Source: Halorussus rarus
GTDB taxonomy: Archaea > Halobacteriota > Halobacteria > Halobacteriales > Haladaptataceae
Assembly: GCF_003369835.1 (NCBI RefSeq)
Contig: NZ_QPMJ01000002.1
Coordinates: forward strand, 186,001-250,000
Direction of reading: 5' to 3'
DNA: 64,000 nucleotides
This document shows positions 27,278 to 35,741 of the stretch, piece after piece. The notes under the pieces are model-generated. The model was not told the DNA's origin and searched no databases. It saw nothing but the letters and a program-made list of their open reading frames with translations. The position numbers and the translations under genes were made by a program. Position 1 is the first letter of the stretch; each line of letters opens with the position of its first letter.

Positions 27278-27529
27278 ACTGGTACCGAAAAGTGCCGAAA
27301 GTAAGAACCTTACCGTTTCGTCCGTCGGTCCGACCGCCGTATAACGAGCGTGGCAACCGCGCGGAATTGCGATTCTCGCGGCGGGGTGGCCGCCCTCGAC
27401 GTCGGCGCGCGATGGCGGCGGGTCGGCGGGGCAAGCTGAACTCCCCGCCTCCGGGGGCGCCAACCTTTAGGACGCCAGCCGCCAATCTCCGCGTGGGTTC
27501 GCTCGCGGTTCGGGAGCCCGTGAGTACAT

Positions 27530-28396
27530 ATGGTATCCAAAGTCACGCGACGGGGGTTGTTGGGCGGGAGCGCGCTCGCGCTGGCCGGGTACGGCGCGAG
27601 CACTCTGATTCGGGACGGCGACGAGGAGTCCGCCGAGCAGCCCCCGCCCGAGCTCGAAGACCGGGCGGAGTCGGAGGCTGTCGACTTCCCTACCAACGAC
27701 ACGTCGAGGGTCGAACAGTCTCCGGCGGTCGGGAGCGGGCCGTCGCTCCGGGTCCAGTACCCCTACGGCGAGCACAAGGGATTGAGCCGGCTCTACGAAC
27801 TCGACTCGCGGCCGACCGAGCTCTACTCGCAGTACTGGATCCGGTACGACGAGGACTTCGACCCGTCGGGACTGGACGGTGAGTGGGGCGGCCCCAAGCA
27901 GCCGGGATTCCGATACCCCGGTAGCTACGGGACCGACGACCCGCCGGACGGGACCAACGGCTGGTCGTCGAAGCCGAACGTCACGCCCGACGGCGGTCTC
28001 TCGCAGTACACGTGGGACATGAGCGTCGACCAGGGTGAGTACGGCAAGCAGTACCACGTCACGGACGACTTCCCGTTCGGTGAGTGGGTCAAGCTCACCC
28101 AGCGGCTGAAGCTGAACAACGTCACCGAGGACGGGGAGGCGTACTGGGACGGCGTGCTCCAGGTGTGGGTGAACGACGACCTGGAGCTCGACGAGCGGTC
28201 GCTGCGGTTCTCGACGGAACCCGAGGAGCAGGGCATCTACGGTTGGCTGGTGTTCTTCTTCGGCGGCGCCGAGCCGTCGCCCCGCGACCAGGGGCTGAAC
28301 TTCGACGAGTACGTGCTCTCGCCCGACGACGTCACCGACGCGGAGTCGGCCTCGGAGGCCGCCCGGTCGGACGAGAACGGGGTCAGGGTCTTCTGA
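27530..28396 (+). CDS. Tat-exported protein resembling polysaccharide lyase family 14 (alginate-lyase-like) domains
   Basis: A 288-residue protein with a twin-arginine signal (KVTRRGLLGGSALALAGYG). After a polar linker, residues 60-265 look like a concanavalin-type jelly roll: LRVQYPYGEHKG, YSQYWIRYDEDFDP, the GPKQPGFRYPGSYG loop that parallels the GGKLPG motif of alginate/glucuronan lyases, FGEWVKLTQRLKLN and GVLQVWVNDDLE. The motif order fits polysaccharide lyase 14-like folds, and a function on acidic extracellular glycans is plausible. The active-site residues cannot be confirmed by eye, so this could be a non-catalytic carbohydrate-binding relative. Confidence 0.6.
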   Translation: MVSKVTRRGLLGGSALALAGYGASTLIRDGDEESAEQPPPELEDRAESEAVDFPTNDTSRVEQSPAVGSGPSLRVQYPYGEHKGLSRLYELDSRPTELYSQYWIRYDEDFDPSGLDGEWGGPKQPGFRYPGSYGTDDPPDGTNGWSSKPNVTPDGGLSQYTWDMSVDQGEYGKQYHVTDDFPFGEWVKLTQRLKLNNVTEDGEAYWDGVLQVWVNDDLELDERSLRFSTEPEEQGIYGWLVFFFGGAEPSPRDQGLNFDEYVLSPDDVTDAESASEAARSDENGVRVF

Positions 28397-28533
28397 CGTT
28401 GCGGTCCGAGTCGGTCCCGGCCCGCGGGCGGACTGAACCGGTCCGTTCGCCCTATCGGCCCGCCGCGGTCGGCAAGTGACGTTTCGCTTCGTAAGGATAA
28501 TTATGGTGGACCGTACAATCCGAGTCACCAACC

Positions 28534-28734
28534 GTGCGCGGAACGAACCGAGACACGGACGGCGAGGCGGTCGAGGAGGAGTCGGCCGACCGCACGTTCG
28601 AACGCGAACTCGAAGAGCTCGTCCTGCGGGCGTTCGGGCAGGGCAAGGAGATCGAGGGCGTCTGGGATCTGGAGTACGAGCCCGAGGAGCTGCCCGACTG
28701 GACGGTCACCATCGACCGCAAGGACCGCATCTGA
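28534..28734 (+). CDS. Small acidic protein, unrecognised
   Basis: A 66-residue protein from GTG 28534. It is strongly acidic with a probable helix (RTFERELEELVLRAFGQG) and a beta hairpin (VWDLEYEPEELPDWTVTIDR). Codon use is typical of the neighbours, which supports a real gene. A TATA-like GGATAATTATG lies about 32 bases upstream. Function unknown. Confidence 0.6.
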   Translation: MRGTNRDTDGEAVEEESADRTFERELEELVLRAFGQGKEIEGVWDLEYEPEELPDWTVTIDRKDRI

Positions 28735-28750
28735 GCGCCGCTCCGGAGAG

Positions 28751-29407
28751 TCACGAATCGTCCCCGACGTAGTCCGATAGTCGGTCGAGCGCCTCTCGCA
28801 CCCGGTCGTCGCCGCAGTTCCGGCCGACCTCCTCGAAGTAGGCCAATCGATCCTTCAGTTCCGACTGATTATATGCATCGACGCTGAGCCGCGACGCCGC
28901 GACTGTGGCCTCGACGACCGCGTTGAATCCCCGGTTGACCGTCGGTACTGTCTCTCCATCGACGCCGGCCTCGCGGGGATACAACTCCCACTCCTCCCAC
29001 TGAGTGCCGCCGGACTCGCCGGAATCTACTCGCTCGGCGTCGACCTCGACCCAGGCGTCCGCGGCGTCCAGTACTGGCGCCTCGACCTCGTAAATCGAGA
29101 GCGCGGCGTCGACGAACGTCACCGGGTCGCGGACGAACTGGACGTAGCCGCCCCCCTGCCGATGAAAATTGCGGCGGGTCCGGGTGTTCCCCCACGTTCG
29201 AGCAGTCACGACCGGTTCGTCCGCCGATTCAGCTGTGGACGATACGCCTTCCGAATCCGGCGGATGGAGGCCGAGCGCAGCGACGTTCCAGAGGTCGTTG
29301 GGTCCGAGCGTACTGACGACCGACTCCGTGACGCCCCGGAACTCGACCGGCCAGTCGAGGTCGACGGCGCAATCTTCGTCTCCATCACTCGTCTCCTCGT
29401 CCCTCAC
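28751..29407 (-). CDS. DUF447 family protein
   Basis: A 218-residue protein from GTG 29407, which overlaps the upstream stop by four bases (GTGA). The domain start EFRGVTESVVSTLGPNDLWN is diagnostic of DUF447, a split-barrel flavin-binding-like family restricted mostly to archaea; ARTWGNTRTRRN and QFVRDPVTFVDAAL continue the pattern. Members often stand beside genes for tetrahydromethanopterin or F420 cofactors. It closes the cofD operon here, so a redox-cofactor role is likely, though no reaction is known to me. Confidence 0.85.
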   Translation of the reverse strand: MRDEETSDGDEDCAVDLDWPVEFRGVTESVVSTLGPNDLWNVAALGLHPPDSEGVSSTAESADEPVVTARTWGNTRTRRNFHRQGGGYVQFVRDPVTFVDAALSIYEVEAPVLDAADAWVEVDAERVDSGESGGTQWEEWELYPREAGVDGETVPTVNRGFNAVVEATVAASRLSVDAYNQSELKDRLAYFEEVGRNCGDDRVREALDRLSDYVGDDS

Positions 29408-30252
29408 ACCGTCACCTCCCCGCGGGTCAGCGCCACGAACAGCGCGGCGGCCGTGAGGTCGGCGCTGGTGCCCGGATTGATGCCGTCGGTCACCAGCGAC
29501 TCGGCGAACGCCTCGATTACCTCGGGGCCGCCCTCGAGCGCCTGTTGGGCCCGGACCCGAACGCTCTCGGCGGTCTTCGGGCCGTGCTGCTTCACGACGA
29601 GAGTGTCGGGCTCGCGCGCCAGGAGTTCGAGGTAGACCCGCGCGGCCTTGGCCGAGGCCGGACCCTCGAGCTCCGCCAGACGGTCGGCCGCCCAGAACGT
29701 GCGCTCGAAGCCGCCGGTCCACTCGGCGGCCACGTCGTCCTCGTCGTCACCGAGCGCCAGCACGTCGTGGAGGGTGGCCTCGCGGTCCTCGACCGCCGGC
29801 ACCGCGTCGCTCCCCCGGCGGACGTCGAGGTCCTCGGCGTCCTCCGGCGGGTCGTCGACGGACACGTCGGCGTGGTCGAACGCCCGGAAGAAGTTCGCGG
29901 CGTCCTCGACCGTGGTGTCTTCGACAACTCGGGAAACGGACTCCGGCGAGAGGTCCTCGCCCTCCTCCAGTTCCGCCACAGCCCTGACCAGGGGCACCAG
30001 CAGGAGGAGCGCGCCGAACTGGGTGTTGCCCCCCTCCTGGCGACTCATCCCGGCGACGGCCTCCTCGAACGCCTCGCCGACCGGGGCGCCGTCCTCGGCG
30101 GCGCGCAGCCCGGGGCCCGCGCCGACCGCACCCGCGAGGAAGTGCTCGAACCGGAGGTCGGGGAAGTCGCGCTCGCGGTCGACGTTGCCCGGCTTGGGCG
30201 TGCCCGCCACCTCCAGCAGGAGCGCGAGCTGGGCGTTCTCGGCGGGGGTCAT
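29404..30252 (-). CDS. CitG-like (triphosphoribosyl-dephospho-CoA synthase family) protein
   Basis: A 282-residue protein with the CitG family landmarks: GTPKPGNVDR (about 17-26), GGNTQFGALLLL (about 74-85), VVKQHGP and the end block DGINPGTSADLTAAALFVAL. CitG proper makes the citrate lyase prosthetic group, but no citrate lyase genes are present. Archaeal members instead lie with DUF447 and cofactor genes, and their substrate is unsettled. The gene overlaps its upstream Dus-like neighbour by four bases (ATGA) and its downstream DUF447 neighbour likewise. Confidence 0.85.
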   Translation of the reverse strand: MTPAENAQLALLLEVAGTPKPGNVDRERDFPDLRFEHFLAGAVGAGPGLRAAEDGAPVGEAFEEAVAGMSRQEGGNTQFGALLLLVPLVRAVAELEEGEDLSPESVSRVVEDTTVEDAANFFRAFDHADVSVDDPPEDAEDLDVRRGSDAVPAVEDREATLHDVLALGDDEDDVAAEWTGGFERTFWAADRLAELEGPASAKAARVYLELLAREPDTLVVKQHGPKTAESVRVRAQQALEGGPEVIEAFAESLVTDGINPGTSADLTAAALFVALTRGEVTV

Positions 30253-31064
30253 GCTCGCACCTCCGCGCCGTCCTCCGGCGACTTCTCACCGTCGTCCCGG
30301 TCGTGCTCGGCGAACCACTCGTCGACCGCGCTCCGGACTCGCCGGAGCACCGCGGGGTCGTCGCTCGGGCGGCCGACGCTCACCGCGTCCGCGCCGTAGT
30401 CGAGATACTCCCGGACCGAGGTCGCGTCACGCACCTCGTTGTTCGCGATGACGAACAGGTCCGACGACTCCGCGACATCGGCCACGTCGGCGATCACTTC
30501 CTCAGAGTCCATCGCGTCGACGTGGACGGCGTCGCCGCCAGCGTCGGCGACGACCTCGGCGATCTCGGAGAGGTCGACCCCCGGGAGTTCCGCACGGACC
30601 TTGACGCTCACCGCAGGGCCTCGCTCGCCTGCTTCGCCTCCTCCGGCGGCGGCTTCGACCTGCTCGAGGAGGCGGTCGGGGTCCCGCAGCAGGGCCTCGC
30701 CCGCTCCTGCGTCGCACATCTCGTCCTGGCGGCAGTGGGCATTGAGTTCCAGCATCGCGCCGTGGTCGGCACAGACCTCGGCGACCTCGCGGAGCGGCCC
30801 GAGCGAGGTCGTCCGGACGTTGACGCCCGGCCGGAGGTCTGCGTCGGCGAGCGCGGCGAGCTGGCGGTCCACGAACGCCACCGGGTCGTCGGGCAGGAAC
30901 TCCTCGCGTTCGCGGTCGACCATCGCGCGGGCCGCCTCGCGGGTCGGCCCGTCGAGCGCGATGCCGCCGAGGAACGCCGCGCCCGCGAACGCTTCTGCGC
31001 TGCGGGCCCACTCGGCGTCGGACCGCCCGCTGAGGCTGGCGAGCGCGAGGCGTGGCTCGAACAC
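30249..31064 (-). CDS. Dus-like FMN TIM-barrel protein of the cofD operon
   Basis: A 271-residue TIM barrel related to tRNA-dihydrouridine synthases. Strand 4 reads MLELNAHCRQDEMCDAG, in which the Cys takes the position of the catalytic GCP Cys although Pro is replaced by Arg. The FMN phosphate loop VSVGRPSDD follows IANNEVRDATSVREYLD. It lacks the C-terminal helical tRNA-binding domain of true Dus proteins, so a small-molecule substrate is more likely. The GTG start at 31064 abuts the cofD stop directly, with no gap. The C-terminal 25 residues are polar and probably disordered. Confidence 0.75.
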   Translation of the reverse strand: MFEPRLALASLSGRSDAEWARSAEAFAGAAFLGGIALDGPTREAARAMVDREREEFLPDDPVAFVDRQLAALADADLRPGVNVRTTSLGPLREVAEVCADHGAMLELNAHCRQDEMCDAGAGEALLRDPDRLLEQVEAAAGGGEAGERGPAVSVKVRAELPGVDLSEIAEVVADAGGDAVHVDAMDSEEVIADVADVAESSDLFVIANNEVRDATSVREYLDYGADAVSVGRPSDDPAVLRRVRSAVDEWFAEHDRDDGEKSPEDGAEVRA

Positions 31065-32075
31065 TCAGACCACCTCCAGCGCGTCGGCGACCGCCCGGGC
31101 CACGCGCTCGGCGTCGGCCCCGTCGCCCATCTCGGTGTCGGTCCGGACGACCGGTCGCTCGAGCTCGGTGCCGTCCTCGTCGTCGAGCACGAAGGCGTCG
31201 GCGAACGGGTAGGCCTCCGCGACGCCCGCGGTCGAGGGGTCGAAGCCCACGCCTTCCATAAGGTCGGCCGCAGGGCCGGAGAACACCTCGTCCTCGACGA
31301 ACGGCGAGACCGCGACGACCGTCGCGGCGTCGAGGGCCTCCCGGAGCTCGTCGATGGCGAGCATCGGCCCGATGCTGGTGACGGGGTTCGACGGGCCGGC
31401 GACGACCGGCCCCTCCTCGATGGCGCCCAGCGCGGCCGGCGCGGGGTCGGCGTCCTCGGCGCCGCGGAACTCCACGTGGTCGACCTCGGGGTCGCCGCGG
31501 TGGGCCACCCAGAACTCCTGGAAGTGCATCTCGTCGGCGTACTCGTCGCCCTCGCGTGGCGTGTGGACGATGGAGGCCACCGGGTCGTCGCTCATCGGTA
31601 CCACGTCCACGGGCACGTCGAAGGCGTCGGCGAGCAGCCGGGTGACCTCCGTGAGCGACCGGCCCTCGTCGAGCAGGCCCGTCCGGGTCAGGTGGACCGC
31701 CCGGTCGCGGTCGCCGATCTCCATGAACTCCGCGACGCCGGAGAACCGCCGCCACCGGGCGATGTCGCGGCCCGCGGTCTGGACCGCGTCGGGCAGGTAG
31801 CGCGGCCCGGATTCGAGGCCGACCGCGTCGGCGAGGGCGTGGAGCTCCTCGTGGGTCTCGGTCGTGTCGTCGGCGATGCCCCACCACGTCTCGCGGTCGA
31901 GCACGTCGCCCTGCTCGAACAGCACGGTGTCGACGTCGGGACACACCAGCAGGCCGCCCAGCTCGACGTCGTCGCCGGTGTTGGCCACGACGGTGGCGTC
32001 GGCCGGGTCGAACACCGACTCGGCCCCGGCCAGCAGCTTGGGGGTGCCGGTGCCCCCGGAGAGGAACGTCGTCAT
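31065..32075 (-). CDS. cofD: 2-phospho-L-lactate (phosphoenolpyruvyl) transferase, coenzyme F420 biosynthesis
   Basis: The 336-residue CofD joins the LPPG-type nucleotide donor to the deazaflavin FO, making F420-0 or its dehydro form. [14 protein letters not shown] (5-18) is the family N-terminus; [12 protein letters not shown] (31-42), the [11 protein letters not shown] region and the conserved [17 protein letters not shown] block (about 222-238) complete the fold. It is the first gene of a coupled four-gene operon with the Dus-like, CitG-like and DUF447 genes. A TATA-like element is about 27 bases upstream. Confidence 0.95.
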   Translation of the reverse strand: MTTFLSGGTGTPKLLAGAESVFDPADATVVANTGDDVELGGLLVCPDVDTVLFEQGDVLDRETWWGIADDTTETHEELHALADAVGLESGPRYLPDAVQTAGRDIARWRRFSGVAEFMEIGDRDRAVHLTRTGLLDEGRSLTEVTRLLADAFDVPVDVVPMSDDPVASIVHTPREGDEYADEMHFQEFWVAHRGDPEVDHVEFRGAEDADPAPAALGAIEEGPVVAGPSNPVTSIGPMLAIDELREALDAATVVAVSPFVEDEVFSGPAADLMEGVGFDPSTAGVAEAYPFADAFVLDDEDGTELERPVVRTDTEMGDGADAERVARAVADALEVV

Positions 32076-32272
32076 ATGGCGAGGTGCGTGTTCCGGTGGG
32101 TAAACGCTTGTGCTGTCCCGGCATCTCGCAGCGGTTCAGCGGTTCGACGGCCGAACCCGGGCGAGGCGCGGAGTTTCTCCGGCGGTACCGCGTTGTAGAA
32201 TGGGCTGCGTGTCAGGAAAGGCAAACCAGAGCCTATCACCGCGCGTCTCGCACGCCGATGCGGGGAGAAACC

Positions 32273-32389
32273 ATGCCAAAGAAACCGCCGCATCCCGAGA
32301 GCCATCGCGACGGCGACCGGAGCGCGCCCAGCATCGGCGAGATCATCGGTCGCATCATCCGCGAGCCGACCGGCGGTTCCGGCGCGTAG
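32273..32389 (+). CDS. Possible 38-residue protein
   Basis: ATG 32273 opens a 38-codon frame: a basic/His-rich start (MPKKPPHPESHRDGD) and a helix-like end (IGEIIGRIIREPTGG). Codon third positions are mostly G or C as in the neighbours. It sits between divergent cofD and the HD-domain gene. No homologue is recognised; a Met at 32259 in the same frame could extend it. Confidence 0.35.
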   Translation: MPKKPPHPESHRDGDRSAPSIGEIIGRIIREPTGGSGA

Positions 32390-32542
32390 CGCCGCACCAG
32401 TCCCGCTTTTTTCCGTGAGTGCGGTCAGTCGGTCGTAGGCCGTTGCACGAACCGTCCCGAGAGCGACGACCCCGCGACAGTCCCGTGTGCTCGCCCTACA
32501 CGGTCTCGCTACGTAGTCTACGAGCGGATTCGCTCCCGGCGG

Positions 32543-32551
32543 TTTTTATAC
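32543..32551 (+). promoter_or_regulatory. TATA box of the HD-domain gene
   Basis: TTTTTATAC lies 22-30 bases before ATG 32573: a leaderless promoter. Confidence 0.6.
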
Positions 32552-32572
32552 GAAGACGACGAACCCCGTGAT

Positions 32573-33799
32573 ATGAAGACCATCAAGGACAGCGTCCACG
32601 ACCACATCGAGGTCGAGGGCGTCGCCCGCGTCCTGCTCGACACCCCCGCGGTCCAGCGGCTCCGGCGCATCAAGCAGCTGGGCCCCGCCCACCTCGTCTA
32701 CCCCTCCGCGAACCACACCCGGTTCGAGCACAGCCTCGGGGTCTACAACCTCGCCTGCGAAGGGCTCGAACACCTCGGCATCCGGGGCAGGCAGGCCGAG
32801 CGCGTTCGGGCCGCCGCCATCCTCCACGACGTCGGCCACACCCCGTACAGCCACGCCATCGAGGGGGTCGTCCACCGCCACACCGGGAAGTACCACGACG
32901 ACGTCCACGAGCTGCTGGCGACCAGCGAGGTTGGGGACGTGCTCCGGGACCACGGCCACGACCCCGACACGGTCGCGGACCTCATCGCCGGCGACGGGAA
33001 GCTGGGCCAGCTGGTCTCGGGCGAGCTCGACGTCGACCGGATGGACTACCTGGTCCGGGACGCCCACCACACCGGCGTCCCCTACGGCACCATCGACCAC
33101 GCCCGGCTGGTCCGGGAGCTCACGCTCATCGACGGCGAACTCGTCCTGGCGGAGGGCAACGTGCCGACCGCCGAGAGCCTGCTGCTGGCCCGGGCGCTGA
33201 TGAACCCCACAGTCTACAACCACCACGTCACCCGCATCGCCCGCGGGCTGCTCCAGCAGGCCAGCGAGCGACTGCTCGAAGCGTCGGACGTGACCCCCGA
33301 GCGGCTCCGCCGGATGGACGACTACGACTTCCTGGTGGCGCTCCGCGACACCCCCGAGACCGCCGAGTACGCCCGCCGACTCAGCGACCGCGACCTCTTC
33401 AAGCGGGCGGTCTGGGCCGAGATGCGCGACGTCCCCGAGGGGGTCATCGACGCCGACTACGAGACGCTCCGTGAGTACGAGGCCGACATCGCGGCCGACG
33501 CCGGCGTCGACCCGGGCGAGGTCATCATCGAGGTGCTCGACCGGCCGAGCATGACCGAGTCCGAGAGCCGGGTCATCGTCAACGGCGAGATCCGGCGGCT
33601 CGACCAGCAGTCGGCGCTGGTCGCGGCGCTCCAGCACGTCCAGCGCGAGCAGTGGCGCCTGGGCGTCTACGCGCCAGCCGCGGAGACCGACGCGGTCGGC
33701 CACGCCGCCGAGCGCGTGCTGGGACTGGAGACCGACGGCGCGCTGGTCAACGAGGTCCGGACCGCCGGCGAGCGGACGACGCTCGACGAGTTCAAGTAA
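32573..33799 (+). CDS. HD-domain phosphohydrolase (SAMHD1/dGTPase-like)
   Basis: A 408-residue metal-dependent phosphohydrolase. The H..HD..D motif is complete: His in HTRFEHSLGVYNLA (about 53), His-Asp in ILHDVGHTPYSH (about 84-85) and Asp in LDVDRMDYLVRDA (about 160). The order and spacing match the SAMHD1/dNTP triphosphohydrolase branch (also seen in YdhJ/HDIG relatives), which cleaves dNTPs or related nucleotides. No SAM domain is present. A strong TATA box precedes it. Roles in nucleotide pool control or phage defence are possible; no defence genes are adjacent. Confidence 0.85.
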   Translation: MKTIKDSVHDHIEVEGVARVLLDTPAVQRLRRIKQLGPAHLVYPSANHTRFEHSLGVYNLACEGLEHLGIRGRQAERVRAAAILHDVGHTPYSHAIEGVVHRHTGKYHDDVHELLATSEVGDVLRDHGHDPDTVADLIAGDGKLGQLVSGELDVDRMDYLVRDAHHTGVPYGTIDHARLVRELTLIDGELVLAEGNVPTAESLLLARALMNPTVYNHHVTRIARGLLQQASERLLEASDVTPERLRRMDDYDFLVALRDTPETAEYARRLSDRDLFKRAVWAEMRDVPEGVIDADYETLREYEADIAADAGVDPGEVIIEVLDRPSMTESESRVIVNGEIRRLDQQSALVAALQHVQREQWRLGVYAPAAETDAVGHAAERVLGLETDGALVNEVRTAGERTTLDEFK

Positions 33800-33804
33800 G
33801 TCGG

Positions 33805-33812
33805 CTTTTATC
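33805..33812 (+). promoter_or_regulatory. TATA box that decides the aldolase start
   Basis: CTTTTATC is centred 28 bases before ATG 33836 but only about 19 before ATG 33827. The spacing rule for leaderless genes favours 33836. Confidence 0.5.
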
Positions 33813-33835
33813 GCGACCGGCCGCGAATGACCGGT

Positions 33836-34594
33836 ATGACACCGAACGACACGCTTCGGACGCTCGACGCCGGCGACCCGGCGCTCGGCGCGTGGCTGAC
33901 GTCGATGAGTCCCCGCGTCGCGGAGGTCATAGCAGCGACCGACGTCGACTGGGTCGGCGTCGACGCCGAACACTCCCCGATTTCGACCCAGCGCGTCGAG
34001 TCGGTCCTCCGCGCCGTCGAGGGGTCCGCGACACCCATCGTCCGGCTCCAGTCCGTCGAGGCCGCAGTCGCGGGCGGCGCCAAGCGCGTGCTCGACGCGG
34101 GCGCGCAGGGCGTGATGGTTCCGGGCGTCGAGACCCCGGACGAGGCCGAATCGGTCGTCCGCGCGTCGAAGTTCCCGCCCGAGGGGACCCGCGGCGTGGC
34201 CGGCACGACCCGCGCGAACGACTACGGCGCGTCGTTCGACGAGTACGTCGCCGAGACCAACGACGAGACGCTGATCGTGGTGCAGCTCGAGACTCCCGAC
34301 GCCGTCGCGCGGGCCGACGAGATACTCGCGGTCGACGGCGTCGACGTGGGGTTCGTCGGCGAGAACGACCTCTCGGCGGCGCTCGGGACGCCCGGAGAGA
34401 AGGACCGCCGCGAGGTCCGCGAGGCGGTCGAGACGGTCCGCGAGGCGGCCGCGGGCAACGACGTCGCGCCCGGCATCGCGGCGCGCTCGCCCGAGAACCT
34501 CGGCGAACGCACCGACCGCGGATTCCGGTTCTTCCTGCTCGGCGCGGACCTGAAGTTCGTCCGGTCGGGCGTCGAGGACTTCCTGACGGAGTGA
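33836..34594 (+). CDS. HpcH/HpaI family aldolase
   Basis: A 252-residue class II (metal-dependent) aldolase of the HpaI/2-dehydro-3-deoxyglucarate type, a pyruvate-type lyase. The barrel shows LGAWLTSMSP, WVGVDAEHSPIS with the acidic/His pair, QGVMVPGVETPDEA, FPPEGTRGV, VVQLETPDAV with the metal Glu, and VGFVGENDLSAALG with the metal Asp. The substrate is not identifiable. The start at 33836 follows the TATA spacing; three extra residues (MTG) would be added from 33827. Confidence 0.88.
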   Translation: MTPNDTLRTLDAGDPALGAWLTSMSPRVAEVIAATDVDWVGVDAEHSPISTQRVESVLRAVEGSATPIVRLQSVEAAVAGGAKRVLDAGAQGVMVPGVETPDEAESVVRASKFPPEGTRGVAGTTRANDYGASFDEYVAETNDETLIVVQLETPDAVARADEILAVDGVDVGFVGENDLSAALGTPGEKDRREVREAVETVREAAAGNDVAPGIAARSPENLGERTDRGFRFFLLGADLKFVRSGVEDFLTE

Positions 34595-34676
34595 GTCGCA
34601 CTGTCGACGCCGAGTGGCCCCGCAGGGACCGGCCGAAAGGGAGAGTTTCAAGGCGGCCCGGCCGCATTCACCGGAC

Positions 34677-35735
34677 ATGATACTCGAAGGGACCGTCCTC
34701 CGGGGTCCCGAGTTCGACCCGGTGGAGGGGCGCGTGGTGGTCGAGGACACCGAGGCGTCGAAGACGCCTCGAGCAGACGGCGAGGCCGTCGACGGCGAAA
34801 TAGTCGCGGTCGAGGAGGAATCGGTCGACTCCTCGAAGATCATCCTGCCGGCGTTCGTCAACGCCCACACCCACATCGGCGACTCCATCGCCAAGGAGGC
34901 CGGCGGGGGCCTGAGTCTCGACGAGCTCGTCGCGCCCCCTGACGGGCTCAAACACCGGCTGCTCCGGGCGGCCTCCCGCGAGGAGAAGGTCGACGCGATG
35001 CGCCGGTCGGTCCGGTTCATGCGCTCGACCGGCACCGCGTCGTTCCTGGAGTTCCGCGAGGGCGGCGTCGAGGGCGTCTACGCCCTCCGGGAGGCGGTCG
35101 AGGGCCTGGACGTCGACCCCGTCATCCTGGGCCGCGAGACCGTCGAGGCGATGGAGGCCGCCGACGGGTTCGGCGCCAGCGGCGCCCGCGACGGCGACTT
35201 CTCCCGTGAGCGCAACGCCACCGCTCGAGAGGGCAAGCTGTTCGGCATCCACGCCGGCGAGCGCGACGCCGACGACATCAACCCCGCGCTCGACCTCGAC
35301 CCCGACTTCCTGGTCCACATGGTCCACCCCGAGCCCCTCCACCTCGACCGGCTGGCGGACAGCGGGATTCCGGTCGCGGTCTGCCCCCGGTCGAACCTCG
35401 TGACGGGCGTGGGCGTCCCGCCCATCGCCGAGCTCGCCGACCGGACGACGGTGGCGCTGGGCACCGACAACGTGATGCTCAACAGCCCGTCGATGTTCCG
35501 CGAGATGGAGTTCGCCAACAAGCTCGCCGACGTGAGCGCCCGCCAGGTGCTGGCGATGGCGACGAAGAACGGCGCCGAGATCGCGGGGTTGGACTGCGGC
35601 GTCATCGAGGAGGGCCGGCCCGGCAAGCTCCTCGCGCTCGACGGCGATTCGGACAATCTCTCCGGGGCGCAGGACCCGGTTCGGGCGGTCGTGCGCCGGG
35701 CGGGCGCGAGCGACGTGGCCGACGTGATTCTGTAG
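34677..35735 (+). CDS. Metal-dependent amidohydrolase carrying a palindromic insert near its N-terminus
   Basis: A 352-residue amidohydrolase-fold enzyme. Metal ligands appear as NAHTHIGDS (about 62-70), the His of LFGIHAGERD, the His of FLVHMVHPEP and the Asp of ALGTDNVMLN; the pattern is close to cytosine deaminase/chlorohydrolase-type deaminases. The start is ATG 34677. In the first beta sandwich, codons for TEASKTPRADGEAVDG are made of two perfect DNA hairpins (34751-34771 and 34776-34790), which looks like an in-frame repeat insertion between two strands (VVVED and EIVAVEE). The substrate is unknown. Confidence 0.88.
   Translation: MILEGTVLRGPEFDPVEGRVVVEDTEASKTPRADGEAVDGEIVAVEEESVDSSKIILPAFVNAHTHIGDSIAKEAGGGLSLDELVAPPDGLKHRLLRAASREEKVDAMRRSVRFMRSTGTASFLEFREGGVEGVYALREAVEGLDVDPVILGRETVEAMEAADGFGASGARDGDFSRERNATAREGKLFGIHAGERDADDINPALDLDPDFLVHMVHPEPLHLDRLADSGIPVAVCPRSNLVTGVGVPPIAELADRTTVALGTDNVMLNSPSMFREMEFANKLADVSARQVLAMATKNGAEIAGLDCGVIEEGRPGKLLALDGDSDNLSGAQDPVRAVVRRAGASDVADVIL
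34751..34790. repeat. Twin palindromes inside the amidohydrolase gene
   Basis: Two perfect hairpins in tandem: 9-bp arms CGAGGCGTC/GACGCCTCG with a GAA loop (34751-34771), and 6-bp arms GACGGC/GCCGTC with a GAG loop (34776-34790). They lie within coding sequence and keep the frame. Confidence 0.6.
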
Positions 35736-35741
35736 TACGGA

